From IMG/VR virus record IMGVR_UViG_3300023196_000653, positions 1 through 30,218 of that record: a stretch of DNA of 30,218 nt; one strand, 5' to 3'. A program made the position numbers and the translations under genes. Each line of letters begins with the position of its first letter. Position 1 is the stretch's first letter. This document shows, one piece after another, positions 15,855-22,271 of the stretch. This stretch comes from a virus. Under the pieces are notes generated by a model that was given only the letters and a program-made list of their open reading frames with translations, was not told where the DNA came from and did no database searches.

Positions 15855-16413
15855 TTACTTTATTTTTTATTATATTACGAACTTTATCTATTGTCGTAAA
15901 CAAACTATTTCTACTTATTCTTGTTTTTTTAGCCAATCCATCTAAAGTATTTCCCTCATAATAATATAATTTGAATATCTGTCTATCATACCATGTTAAT
16001 TCATCTAAGGCATTATCTATTTTCTCCAACTGTTTCCATTTATGGTTGATTATCTTTTCATTAGGGAGGTTGTAAAGATGTTTGGCTTGATTGTCCTCAC
16101 TTACATAGTTATCTGTATTTGTAATATACAATGAATAACTATCTAAATTTGTGTAGTATTTTTCATACTTGTACCAAAAATTACTTCTCTTACTTGTTAT
16201 TGCCCTCCTTAATGCTACTGCTCCATACCTTATAATTCCATCCAACCCATCTTTTTCATAAATAGATTTTAAAATATCTTTATTCATCTGTAAAAAATAC
16301 AACATCAATTCTTGAACACTTTCATCTATTTTATTCTTATCATTAGTAAATCTTCTAGTTATCTCTTTGAATTTAGGCGTCAATTTTGATATTTCATCAT
16401 AAATCTCAGTCAT
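15847..16413 (-). CDS. Sigma-factor-like transcription regulator
   Basis: The C-terminal 50 residues match sigma-70 region 4: LDELTWYDRQIFKLYYYEGN (137-155), then a helix-turn-helix (GLAKKTRISRNSLFTTIDKV, 159-178) and a basic end (RNIIKNKVNE). The N-terminal part is helical (ESVQELMLYFLQM, 31-43) and may represent a shortened region 2, but the usual core-binding and -10 recognition residues are not clear. The 188-residue length fits an ECF-type or phage late sigma-like protein. It would direct host RNA polymerase to phage promoters, most plausibly for late genes; the repeated late leader motif is a candidate target. It overlaps the genes on both sides, so it is expressed with the middle operon. 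Confidence 0.7.
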   Translation of the reverse strand: MTEIYDEISKLTPKFKEITRRFTNDKNKIDESVQELMLYFLQMNKDILKSIYEKDGLDGIIRYGAVALRRAITSKRSNFWYKYEKYYTNLDSYSLYITNTDNYVSEDNQAKHLYNLPNEKIINHKWKQLEKIDNALDELTWYDRQIFKLYYYEGNTLDGLAKKTRISRNSLFTTIDKVRNIIKNKVNE

Positions 16414-16762
16414 TTTCAGGTTGTATGTTATCTATTGCATCTACTGTTTGTTGTAGCATTTCCTCTAATACAAGTTTGTATGCTCTTATAATTGCTCTAT
16501 TGGATTTTGTTTCTATTCCTGCAAAAAACCCATTACAAGCAACGGACAAATTTATTGGTATAATCATTAACCAATCATAAAAATTGTTCTCCCTTATTCC
16601 ATTACCATAGTTATTATGATACTCGAAAATGATATTGGTTACATCCTTAAAATTATTGTATTTTGATGTTGTGCTGACTTCTTTTGTAAATTCCAAACAC
16701 ATACTAATATAAACATCTATAATAGATTTATGCTCTTGATTTGCATATACGATTTTTTGCAT
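16406..16762 (-). CDS. Hypothetical helical protein (118 aa)
   Basis: I chose the ATG at 16762 (MQKIVYANQ); a TTG six bases upstream would add two residues. The sequence is helical and mixed in charge, with an aromatic section in the middle (NNFYDWLMIIPINLSVACNG) that is hydrophobic but too polar to be a clear membrane span. No family recognised. It lies between the NinG-like nuclease and the sigma-like gene and overlaps the latter by eight bases. Confidence 0.6.
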   Translation of the reverse strand: MQKIVYANQEHKSIIDVYISMCLEFTKEVSTTSKYNNFKDVTNIIFEYHNNYGNGIRENNFYDWLMIIPINLSVACNGFFAGIETKSNRAIIRAYKLVLEEMLQQTVDAIDNIQPEND

Positions 16763-16785
16763 AGCCAAAATTAGAAAAATATTTG

Positions 16786-17193
16786 TTAGTTTTTATGTTC
16801 TTCTATTAAGTTATTAACAGCATCTTTATAATAACTAATACTTTCCTCATAATCTACTCTAGTAAGTTTAGTAATTATCTTGGCTTTCCATTGTAATTCC
16901 TCTGCCGTTCCCTCTCCATACTTAGCATCCAAACCTAAAGCAAATTTATATTGCTCCCCTTGTCTAAACATATTACATTTTATACATTGCACTTGACAAT
17001 TCATCTCATCAAATCTTGTGGCCATATGACCACGACTTTGAAAGTGTCCACATTGCATTCCATCTCTATATCCTGCTACTTTACCACAAGTGAAACATTG
17101 TACCAATCCCTCATCAGTTGCTTCCCTCAATCTAATATATAAACTAAACCACTTGTCAAGTTCCTTTTTTAATTTACTAATTGTCTTTTTCAT
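16786..17193 (-). CDS. ninG: NinG/Rap-type recombination endonuclease
   Basis: This 135-residue protein shows the NinG signature: VQCFTCGK (C33, C36), MQCGHFQSRGHMATRFDE (48-63) and NCQVQCIKCN (66-74), a four-plus-cysteine zinc site around a conserved GHF-SRG-TRFDE core. Lambda NinG (Rap) acts in Red-type recombination by cleaving Holliday junctions and other branched DNA. The N-terminus is a basic helix (SKLKKELDKWFSLYIRLR). Size is shorter than lambda NinG (about 200 residues) but typical of phage versions. It overlaps the PD-(D/E)XK nuclease gene by 17 bases, so the two nucleases are made together. Confidence 0.85.
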   Translation of the reverse strand: MKKTISKLKKELDKWFSLYIRLREATDEGLVQCFTCGKVAGYRDGMQCGHFQSRGHMATRFDEMNCQVQCIKCNMFRQGEQYKFALGLDAKYGEGTAEELQWKAKIITKLTRVDYEESISYYKDAVNNLIEEHKN

Positions 17194-17683
17194 TTATTTT
17201 CTTTTGATAGCATTTTGTATATGTTGAATCTACGATTTCCCACGAATTAAGTTCATTATGAGGTACCCAACAATAATTTGCTTTAGTTCTTGTTATTGGT
17301 TGAATGAAAAAATAATGAGTTATGATTTTATTGGTATTATTATGTGCTTTATAGTTCACTCTAAGGTATTCTGATTTTGATTTTACTCCTTTAACATCTA
17401 TTAGATATTCTGTACCCAAGCCATTTAAAATAATATCAGCACCAACGATTGGTTTTTCATCCACTAATTTAGCAACCTCAAAGTCTAAGTCTGACTCCTC
17501 AAAATGATGTCTTGCTATCAATTCAGCAAGTATTCCAAGCATTGATATGCTGTGTTCTTGCTTCCCCCTATGTTTTTCTGTTCCCTTTTTATATACACTC
17601 TTAGAATGAAATGTCCTTAAGTGAGCAAGTTCATCTGATAAATCAACAAAACATTTTGGATATATGATAGTTTTCCATTCCAT
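17177..17683 (-). CDS. PD-(D/E)XK-type nuclease
   Basis: The fold's key residues can be traced: a helix with a conserved Glu (LGILAELIARHHFE, E54), then GADIIL with D83 on the first core strand, then YLIDVKGV with D96-V-K98 on the second strand, followed by a strand (NKIITHYFFIQP) and a Trp-rich end. This is the D-Xn-(D/E)xK arrangement of restriction-like and recombination nucleases. It could act as a replication-associated exonuclease, a resolvase-like enzyme or a host-DNA nuclease; the reading cannot choose. It lies directly before the NinG-type gene and two bases after a small phage protein gene. Confidence 0.65.
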   Translation of the reverse strand: MEWKTIIYPKCFVDLSDELAHLRTFHSKSVYKKGTEKHRGKQEHSISMLGILAELIARHHFEESDLDFEVAKLVDEKPIVGADIILNGLGTEYLIDVKGVKSKSEYLRVNYKAHNNTNKIITHYFFIQPITRTKANYCWVPHNELNSWEIVDSTYTKCYQKKINEKDN

Positions 17684-17684
17684 C

Positions 17685-17924
17685 TCAGTATATGTAGTCC
17701 ATTATACATTCATACTGAAAGTCTCCATCTTCATTAATTATATCCAATTGTTTATCAGTCATTGGTTTTCCTTTATAATCTGCACTTACAATATAAGCAT
17801 CACAAAAATCGGGATAGTCTTTTGTATCTATTCCATCTATTTCAATATTGTCAATTAACTTGTAGTCTATTTCCTTATCTAATCTATTCATATTTTCTAA
17901 TAATTTTTTGTTTTGTTTTCCCAT
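17685..17924 (-). CDS. Small conserved phage protein (79 aa), unknown function
   Basis: A basic helical start (MGKQNKKLLENMNRL) is followed by an acidic section, IEIDGIDTKDYPDFCDAYIV, then MTDKQLDIINEDGDFQYE. The D.YPDFCDAYI...G..MTD.QLD.IN.D phrase occurs, as I remember, in small proteins of many unrelated phages, without a known role. It overlaps the upstream gene (TAATG). The acidity and small size fit an adaptor or inhibitor, but there is no direct evidence. Confidence 0.65.
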   Translation of the reverse strand: MGKQNKKLLENMNRLDKEIDYKLIDNIEIDGIDTKDYPDFCDAYIVSADYKGKPMTDKQLDIINEDGDFQYECIMDYIY

Positions 17925-18286
17925 TATCTTAAAAGTTTTATAGGTTCTTGATAATATCTTACATTTTTTTGCTTTAATGTTTCTACTTGATAAGTTGCAT
18001 CATCTATTACTTTTTTGTGAGCATATACCCACTTGTAAAATGTTCTAATATTCAAAAATGGCTCATCTTTTCCAAATCTGACTCCTATATGGAATGCATC
18101 TTCAATTTGATTCCAAGTCATATTACCAAATCTTTTTTCTTGTATTAGGTCTGCCGAGAATATTTTACTCAGACTTGCTAATGTTTTGGCTTCTGACCTA
18201 TGACCAATCTCTACTGAGGTTTTCGCTAATAAATTTAAAACTTTAACGGATAATTCTTTTAGGTTTTCTTTTTTTAAGGGTATCAT
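17924..18286 (-). CDS. Hypothetical protein next to replication initiator, possible helicase-loader-like
   Basis: The 120-residue protein is basic and helical: an N-terminal helical bundle (ELSVKVLNLLAKTSVEIG), then RFGNMTWNQIEDAFHIGVRF, then FLNIRTFYKWVYAHKKVIDD. The phrase 'IEDAF.IGVRFG...FLNIRTFYKW' is reminiscent of the C-terminal part of phage replication accessory proteins (loader-like), but I do not recognise a family. Its start overlaps the initiator gene stop (ATGA). A helicase-loading or primosome role is a guess from this place; no helicase or polymerase is encoded here, so host enzymes would be recruited. Confidence 0.6.
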   Translation of the reverse strand: MIPLKKENLKELSVKVLNLLAKTSVEIGHRSEAKTLASLSKIFSADLIQEKRFGNMTWNQIEDAFHIGVRFGKDEPFLNIRTFYKWVYAHKKVIDDATYQVETLKQKNVRYYQEPIKLLR

Positions 18287-18903
18287 AATAATTCTTTTGC
18301 TTTATTCCATTCATTAATTTGTGAGTCTAATTTACTCATTGTTGGTTTTTTGTATTGTCTTGTTTCCCAAGTCCGTACTGCTGCTTTCCAATCTTTCATT
18401 TTTGATTTACCTATCATCCAACCTTTACTTTCATAAAAACTAATAAATGCTTCTGCGTCTATTGTATTTTTCCTTTCATTACAATAATCACTTACTAATT
18501 CTAAAGAGGGAGGTTTGAATCTAACAATAGTATTACTATAAGTATTATTAGTATTATTAGTTATAGTATTAGTCTGTTCAATTTTCTGTAAGGGAGTAAT
18601 ATCTTTAATTGATATACCCCCCTTTAGAATTTTGATATACCTATTTTCAATTTCTTTACTACCCTCTTTGTATGTATATTCAGTTGTTATGTACCCGTAA
18701 TTTACCAATTCTTTAATATAACCCGAAATTGAACCCTTACCCTTATTGTATAGATTTGCAAAGTATCTATTTTTAGCAAAGCAAACTCCATTCATATTAC
18801 ATAGGGCTGTAATTTCGGCATACATTAATTTAACCATAGGTCGCAATCTATCATCATATCTCACTTCTGCTGATAGTATAGCATAGTAGTTGGGTTTATC
18901 CAT
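18283..18903 (-). CDS. Winged-helix replication initiator/DnaD-like protein
   Basis: Residues 20-75 form a winged helix: RPMVKLMYAEITALCNMNGV, CFAKNRYFANLYN, KGSISGYIKELVNYGYITTE. This is the HTH_36-type start of phage replication proteins of the lambda O / DnaD class. A Asn/Thr-rich linker (about residues 108-122) follows. The C-terminal part (ISFYESKGWMIGKSKMKDWKAAVRTWETR) is the DnaD-like or O-like helical end with the typical W..GK..M.DWKAAVR.W phrase. It would bind the phage origin or single-stranded DNA and recruit host replisome parts. It overlaps the DnaA-like gene and the next gene. Confidence 0.75.
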   Translation of the reverse strand: MDKPNYYAILSAEVRYDDRLRPMVKLMYAEITALCNMNGVCFAKNRYFANLYNKGKGSISGYIKELVNYGYITTEYTYKEGSKEIENRYIKILKGGISIKDITPLQKIEQTNTITNNTNNTYSNTIVRFKPPSLELVSDYCNERKNTIDAEAFISFYESKGWMIGKSKMKDWKAAVRTWETRQYKKPTMSKLDSQINEWNKAKELL

Positions 18904-19415
18904 TATAAAATACTAATATTATAGTGGTAACCATCCATTGCGTTTTTGATATTCTGTAATTGATTAGCAAAATCAAAGTATGATGTTTTTATAATACAAA
19001 TAGATTTTTTGCTTTTGACTTCCACTAGCACTTGTGCTTTAATGTTTTCAATTACTCCATTTTTGACTAAGTGTTCTTTTAAAAAATCATCATCTAAAAA
19101 TACTTTCTTAGTATCCTCCATATTTTTATAAGCCATATAGATTTTATTGAATGTATTTCTATATACCATACAAGTGGCGTAGTTATACTTATGATATTTT
19201 TCATAATGATATATAAGACTTCTGTCTCTATTTAAAACTTTAGCAATTGTAGTTTGTGAAGTATCATCTTGTATTCTTGCTATCACTCCTGCTGATGAAC
19301 GGGCAACTTGTAGATTTCGTTTTCTGCTTTTGAGTGAGAGAGAACCTTTAGGCAACCCCATTACTTTTGTAGTGAGGTTGCATAGGATTTTAAAGTTATC
19401 TTCTGAATTATCCAT
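18903..19415 (-). CDS. DnaA domain IV-like DNA-binding protein
   Basis: With the start at the ATG at 19415 (MDNSEDNF, one base after the SSB stop) the protein has 170 residues; a longer frame from 19442 would overlap the SSB. Residues about 15-76 resemble the DnaA C-terminal DNA-binding domain: VMGLPKGSLSLKSRKRNLQV, then VARSSAGVIARIQ, then TIAKVLNRDRSLIYHYEKY. Compare the DnaA signature with SRKR..V.ARQ.AMYL..E and GRDHSTV.HA. There is no ATPase domain. A standalone domain of this kind could bind the phage origin or compete with host DnaA. The C-terminal 80 residues are a separate alpha/beta section. The SSB and initiator neighbours support a replication role. Confidence 0.65.
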   Translation of the reverse strand: MDNSEDNFKILCNLTTKVMGLPKGSLSLKSRKRNLQVARSSAGVIARIQDDTSQTTIAKVLNRDRSLIYHYEKYHKYNYATCMVYRNTFNKIYMAYKNMEDTKKVFLDDDFLKEHLVKNGVIENIKAQVLVEVKSKKSICIIKTSYFDFANQLQNIKNAMDGYHYNISIL

Positions 19416-19416
19416 A

Positions 19417-19749
19417 TTAAAATGGCATATCTGTATCCCCATTCTGCATAGTATCCTTATTCTCTAATAGGTCTCTATCTTTCACAGCAAAATGGTATCC
19501 ATTAATTTTATTGTACCAATTATCTCCCCATTTCTGTGAGTATAGATTTACAAGGATAGTCATTTGGTCTCCAATTTTCAAATTTCTTAATGATTTTACT
19601 TTGTCTCCAAATGCTTCAACACAAATTAGATTATTAAAATCATCTCCATTGTCTATTATTATAGATTGTGATTGCCATTCCTTTTCTGTCTTTTTACTTA
19701 TTCCCGATTTAAGTGGTAAAATTTCCACTAATTTTCCATTTATATCCAT
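19417..19749 (-). CDS. Single-stranded DNA-binding protein (DUF3127-type OB fold)
   Basis: The 110-residue protein begins MDINGKLVEILPLKSGISKK and continues EWQSQSIIID, LICVEAFGDKVKSL, IGDQMTILVNLYSQKWGDNW. This is the five-strand OB layout of the DUF3127 family found in Bacteroidota and their phages. The last residues, GDTDMPF, are an acidic-plus-Phe tail like that of bacterial SSB proteins, which recruits other DNA-processing proteins. It would coat single-stranded DNA in replication and annealing. It lies one base before the DnaA-like gene and overlaps the upstream gene by one base (TAATG). Confidence 0.8.
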   Translation of the reverse strand: MDINGKLVEILPLKSGISKKTEKEWQSQSIIIDNGDDFNNLICVEAFGDKVKSLRNLKIGDQMTILVNLYSQKWGDNWYNKINGYHFAVKDRDLLENKDTMQNGDTDMPF

Positions 19750-20045
19750 TATTTCTTTTTTGTTTTTGGTTTAACTTCTTTGATTATTTCGCAGTCTGAT
19801 GCTTTTACACCAAATCTAATACCATCATCATTTTGTAATATAAGGTACTTGTAGTCCCCTTTCATTTGCTCCTCGACTAGATACAACTTCCCTTTAACAT
19901 TTGCAGCAATGTTAGGTGCTAAAATTCCTGATACAACTTTTACTTCTGTTTTCATTTTTATAGTGCCTGTTTTTGCAGGGCTTTTTTTAATTAAATTTTC
20001 TAAAATTTTAATATTTTCATCCATCAATTTGAATATTTCTACCAT
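19749..20045 (-). CDS. Hypothetical protein with a small beta-barrel-like domain (98 aa)
   Basis: The N-terminal 45 residues are helical and Lys-rich (KILENLIKKSPAKTGTIKM). The C-terminal half has a regular strand order: KGKLYLVEEQMKG, YKYLILQNDDGIRFGVKASD, CEII, suggesting an SH3-like barrel, then a Lys-rich tail (KPKTKKK). No family recognised. It is flanked by one-base overlaps with the recombination-associated gene and the SSB, which makes a DNA-metabolism role likely. Confidence 0.6.
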   Translation of the reverse strand: MVEIFKLMDENIKILENLIKKSPAKTGTIKMKTEVKVVSGILAPNIAANVKGKLYLVEEQMKGDYKYLILQNDDGIRFGVKASDCEIIKEVKPKTKKK

Positions 20046-20434
20046 TAGTTCTTTTTAAAATCGTCTGCCTCATCTTCCGACTTGACATTTATTTCATATA
20101 GATTGAGCAACTTTAATATTGCCCTTGCTAATGCTCTTTTTTCTGCCATCTCTAATACATACCAAGTATTGCAGTTTCCATCCTTAAACCCCTCCCCTTT
20201 AAGTGCTGAGCCATAAGTTTGAATTGTTTTATTTTCTTTTGTTGCAATTGCTTTTACTCCTGCAAAATTAGTTTCACATTTAATAACCTCAAATATTACT
20301 TGTATCTCCTCTTGTGCTTGGATTTTTTCAATACCCGAACGGGTTAGAATTACAAAATGTTGGTGTCTAAATACATCTGTATCTTTTACAAGATTGTATT
20401 TGTAGAACATTTCTTTGATTTTTTTTGTTTCCAT
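20045..20434 (-). CDS. Recombination-associated (single-strand annealing-like) protein
   Basis: In this 129-residue protein, residues about 20-80 form a beta-rich part (HFVILTRSGIEKIQAQEEIQ, FEVIKCETNFAGVKAIATKE). The C-terminal part has the phrase WYVLEMAEKRALARAILKLL (near 92-111) and an acidic end (EDEADDFKKN). The EMAEKRAL.RA.LKL phrase recurs in a group of phage DNA-annealing or annealing-associated proteins (related in style to ERF/Rad52-like recombinases), but I cannot name the family confidently. It lies just before the SSB module. A role in single-strand annealing with the SSB is the best inference. Confidence 0.55.
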   Translation of the reverse strand: METKKIKEMFYKYNLVKDTDVFRHQHFVILTRSGIEKIQAQEEIQVIFEVIKCETNFAGVKAIATKENKTIQTYGSALKGEGFKDGNCNTWYVLEMAEKRALARAILKLLNLYEINVKSEDEADDFKKN

Positions 20435-20447
20435 GTTTTGTTTTTTT

Positions 20448-20747
20448 TTAAAATTTTTGAATAATAAATCCCTCTAAACCTACGGGGATAACTTGTGTGT
20501 AGTCATATAAAGAGTCAATATCAGGATAATCCTCGTGGTCATATTCTAGGTGGAATTCTGCTATGTTATCATATTCTGCGTATTCGCAACATATAGCAAT
20601 AGGGTCAAACTCTATTTCTTTGCCACAATCTTCTTCCCATTCCTCAAAGTAGTTGAATAATTCACTTAATCCTACTCTTGTAAAGTTGTTTGGTCTGTTC
20701 TTTTCAAACCATTCGTTGAACTCATAAAAATTTACTGATTTTTTCAT
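20448..20747 (-). CDS. Very acidic small protein with its own control region (99 aa)
   Basis: Of 99 residues roughly 30 are Asp or Glu, giving a very acidic protein: EEWEEDCGKEIEFDPIAICC, EYAEYDNIAEFHLEYDHEDY, and FIIQKF at the end. A helix-then-short-strand pattern is likely. Small proteins with an EFDPIAICCEY phrase occur, as I recall, in several phages without known role. High acidity could mean DNA mimicry (anti-restriction), but that is speculation. It has a dedicated upstream region (20761-20826) that repeats the main early control motif, so it is probably expressed early and strongly. Confidence 0.65.
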   Translation of the reverse strand: MKKSVNFYEFNEWFEKNRPNNFTRVGLSELFNYFEEWEEDCGKEIEFDPIAICCEYAEYDNIAEFHLEYDHEDYPDIDSLYDYTQVIPVGLEGFIIQKF

Positions 20748-20760
20748 ATTATTTTGTTTT

Positions 20761-20826
20761 GTTTAATAGTGTAAAATTAAAAATATCTTTTCATTATTAA
20801 CACTTTTATAAAAAAAGATGTTAACA
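20761..20826 (-). promoter_or_regulatory. Early control region, copy A
   Basis: ATTAACACTTTTAT, then seven A and GATGTTAACA (plus strand 20796-20826), matches 22071-22101 in 29 of 31 bases. The string GTTTAATAGTGTAAA at 20761-20775 is close to GTTTGATGGTGTAAA at 22026-22040. On the coding strand both regions read TGTTAAYATC...AAGTGTTAAT, then TTTACACYATYAAAC, then the ATG. The two TGTTAA boxes within each copy look like binding sites for a regulator or host factor; the TTTACAC..TTAAAC part could be the promoter itself. This region drives the acidic 99-residue gene and what follows it. Confidence 0.6.
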
Positions 20827-21111
20827 TTATAATTGTTCAATGTCTTGGATTAGTTTCTCTTTCATATCTTTGATGGTATCCTTATTTATCCATTTTACAA
20901 ATTGATGAGAATCATACCAAATGCTTCTATATATACCATCATCATCTGTTCCACCAATACATATTTGGGTTTTATAAACCATTAGTGATTCTATATTCAC
21001 TTCGAGATGAATATCTAAAATCTCTCCTCCCTTATGGTCTAATCCCTCCTCTATTCGTGTTTCCAATTCAGGCATTTCCATTAGTTTATCTTCTAATTCT
21101 TTTCTTTTCAT
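20827..21111 (-). CDS. Hypothetical early protein (94 aa)
   Basis: An N-terminal charged helix (MKRKELEDKLMEMPELETRI) is followed by a strand-rich part (IHLEVNIESLMVYKTQICIG, GIYRSIWYDSHQF) and a C-terminal helix (KDMKEKLIQDIEQL). No family recognised. Its stop borders the second early control region and its ATG overlaps the stop of the 115-residue gene. Location in the first early block suggests a host-takeover or early-defence role, with no direct evidence. Confidence 0.6.
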   Translation of the reverse strand: MKRKELEDKLMEMPELETRIEEGLDHKGGEILDIHLEVNIESLMVYKTQICIGGTDDDGIYRSIWYDSHQFVKWINKDTIKDMKEKLIQDIEQL

Positions 21112-21458
21112 TATATCATTCTTAAGATTAGTGCTTTTCTATCAGATTGATTGTAAAGCGTTTTGTAATGTTTTAATTTTTTGGCTGTTTTTACATTGGT
21201 TTCTTTATTGTAAAAATGAGTACCTTTTTTTTCTATTTCAAATGTAAAACATTCATCAAGATTTAACCCCGTAATATTTATATAGTCATCTAGGGTTTTA
21301 TCTATTTGCTTATCAGTTCCAAATATTCTTATTCGTGTGCTGATTTCTGTAATATCATTGTCAAAAGTATATAATTGACTTTGCCAAGTTGATTTGGTTG
21401 TATATTCTCCATTTGGATAAAAGAAGAAGTCATAACATTTTAATTTTTCTATTGCCAT
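21111..21458 (-). CDS. Hypothetical early protein (115 aa)
   Basis: The protein is aromatic- and Thr-rich with an alpha/beta pattern: KLKCYDFFFYPNGEYTTKST, SQLYTFDNDITEISTRIRIF, DDYINITGLNLDECFTFEIE. The C-terminus is basic (KTAKKLKHYKTLYNQSDRKA). There is no membrane span, zinc cluster or known motif. It is coupled to the 94-residue gene and lies five bases after the 86-residue gene, so all belong to one early transcript. Confidence 0.6.
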   Translation of the reverse strand: MAIEKLKCYDFFFYPNGEYTTKSTWQSQLYTFDNDITEISTRIRIFGTDKQIDKTLDDYINITGLNLDECFTFEIEKKGTHFYNKETNVKTAKKLKHYKTLYNQSDRKALILRMI

Positions 21459-21462
21459 TTTT

Positions 21463-21723
21463 TTAGAATTTAGTTGTATAATCTAGTGAATTGTAGTATT
21501 CTGTTTTTATTTCTATAAATAAATCTCTGAGTTGTTCCCAAACTAATTTATCAAGGAAGAATTTTTGACCTTTGATATCTAATGATTTGGTTATTGCAAA
21601 GTTTGAACTTGTGCATTTATTCAAAAATAAAGGGTTGTGCTTAATTACATCTATTATTGATGTAATTGCTTCGGGTTTTGATGTTGCTTCCAACATTCTC
21701 CAATAGGTAGTTTCTCTTTTCAT
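21463..21723 (-). CDS. Hypothetical early protein (86 aa)
   Basis: A small mixed-charge protein with Trp-containing helices (TYWRMLEATSKPEAITSIID and KLVWEQLRDLFIEIKTEYYN). It is probably a compact helical bundle. No family recognised. It is the second gene after the main early control region, five bases downstream of the 92-residue gene. Confidence 0.6.
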   Translation of the reverse strand: MKRETTYWRMLEATSKPEAITSIIDVIKHNPLFLNKCTSSNFAITKSLDIKGQKFFLDKLVWEQLRDLFIEIKTEYYNSLDYTTKF

Positions 21724-21728
21724 TTTGT

Positions 21729-22007
21729 TTATTTTAGGTAATTTAATTGTTTGTTTAGTTTTCTTGCTACTTTTGTATGTTCTATTATTTCGAGTAATGC
21801 TACTTCCTTACGCATTTCCTCCTTATCATTTTCAGATGGTTGGTAAATATCACTTTCTAAATATGCTTCATAACTGATTAGAATTTTATTATAATCCCAA
21901 TAGTTCAAAGGTTTTCCCATCATATCCTTGATATATTCTCCATTCATAACTTTGCATTCGATATATCTTGTTAATATATCCCGTTTGATGTTGTTGATTC
22001 TGCTCAT
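21729..22007 (-). CDS. First early protein after the main control region (92 aa)
   Basis: The N-terminus is basic (MSRINNIKRDILTRYIECKV), followed by a helix-turn pattern (YWDYNKILISYEAYLESDIY) and a helical charged end (EEMRKEVALLEIIEHTKVAR). No known motif is seen. As the first gene after the 22.0 kb control region it should be among the earliest expressed. Its ATG is preceded by a long T/A run and the TTTACACCATCAAAC string about 19 bases upstream. Confidence 0.6.
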   Translation of the reverse strand: MSRINNIKRDILTRYIECKVMNGEYIKDMMGKPLNYWDYNKILISYEAYLESDIYQPSENDKEEMRKEVALLEIIEHTKVARKLNKQLNYLK

Positions 22008-22182
22008 TTTGTTTTTTTTTAATTTGTTTGATGGTGTAAATATACATAATGTCTAATGAACTAAGCACTTATTAACACTTTTATTAAAAAAGATATTAAC
22101 AAAAGTATGTTTATCCCTTATGTAATTATAAGGGCTTGTAAGGTGTTTATATTAAAAAAGTGTGGGAGTTGCTTAGAAGTGC
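22008..22182. promoter_or_regulatory. Main intergenic control region (early promoter, possible replication origin)
   Basis: This is the longest gene-free stretch. It contains copy B of the early control motif (22026-22040 and 22071-22101). A 9-base inverted repeat pairs TAAGCACTT (22062-22070) with AAGTGCTTA (22177-22185). GCTTA also recurs beside the right arm at 22171-22175. A 7-base perfect hairpin lies at 22115-22134. A plus-strand copy of the motif core AAAAGTGTTAAT lies just outside at 22237-22248. Clustered short repeats on both strands, AT-rich surroundings, and a DnaA-like protein and an initiator encoded downstream make this a candidate origin as well as the early promoter. Confidence 0.5.
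22115..22134. other. Perfect 7-bp hairpin in the main intergenic region
   Basis: CCCTTAT (22115-22121) and ATAAGGG (22128-22134) enclose a six-base loop. On the coding strand it is followed by ATAAACATACTTTTG, not a clear T run. It may be a weak late-transcript terminator or a structural part of an origin. Confidence 0.35.
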
Positions 22183-22266
22183 TTAAAATAGGGTTTCAAG
22201 CAATATTACGACTATAATTAATGTCATATATATTGTAAAAAGTGTTAATGCTGGATTTTTTTTCAT
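22183..22266 (-). CDS. Possible 27-residue single-span membrane peptide
   Basis: A frame beginning MKKNPALTLFTIYMTLIIVV and ending ILLETLF starts five bases after the phosphoesterase stop. A basic tip (KK) is followed by about 19 hydrophobic residues and a short acidic end, a textbook tiny membrane peptide. It is the last gene of the lysis cluster before the control region. It could be a holin/antiholin helper or a membrane-acting early peptide. Its size alone makes it uncertain. Confidence 0.4.
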   Translation of the reverse strand: MKKNPALTLFTIYMTLIIVVILLETLF

Positions 22267-22271
22267 CTAAA

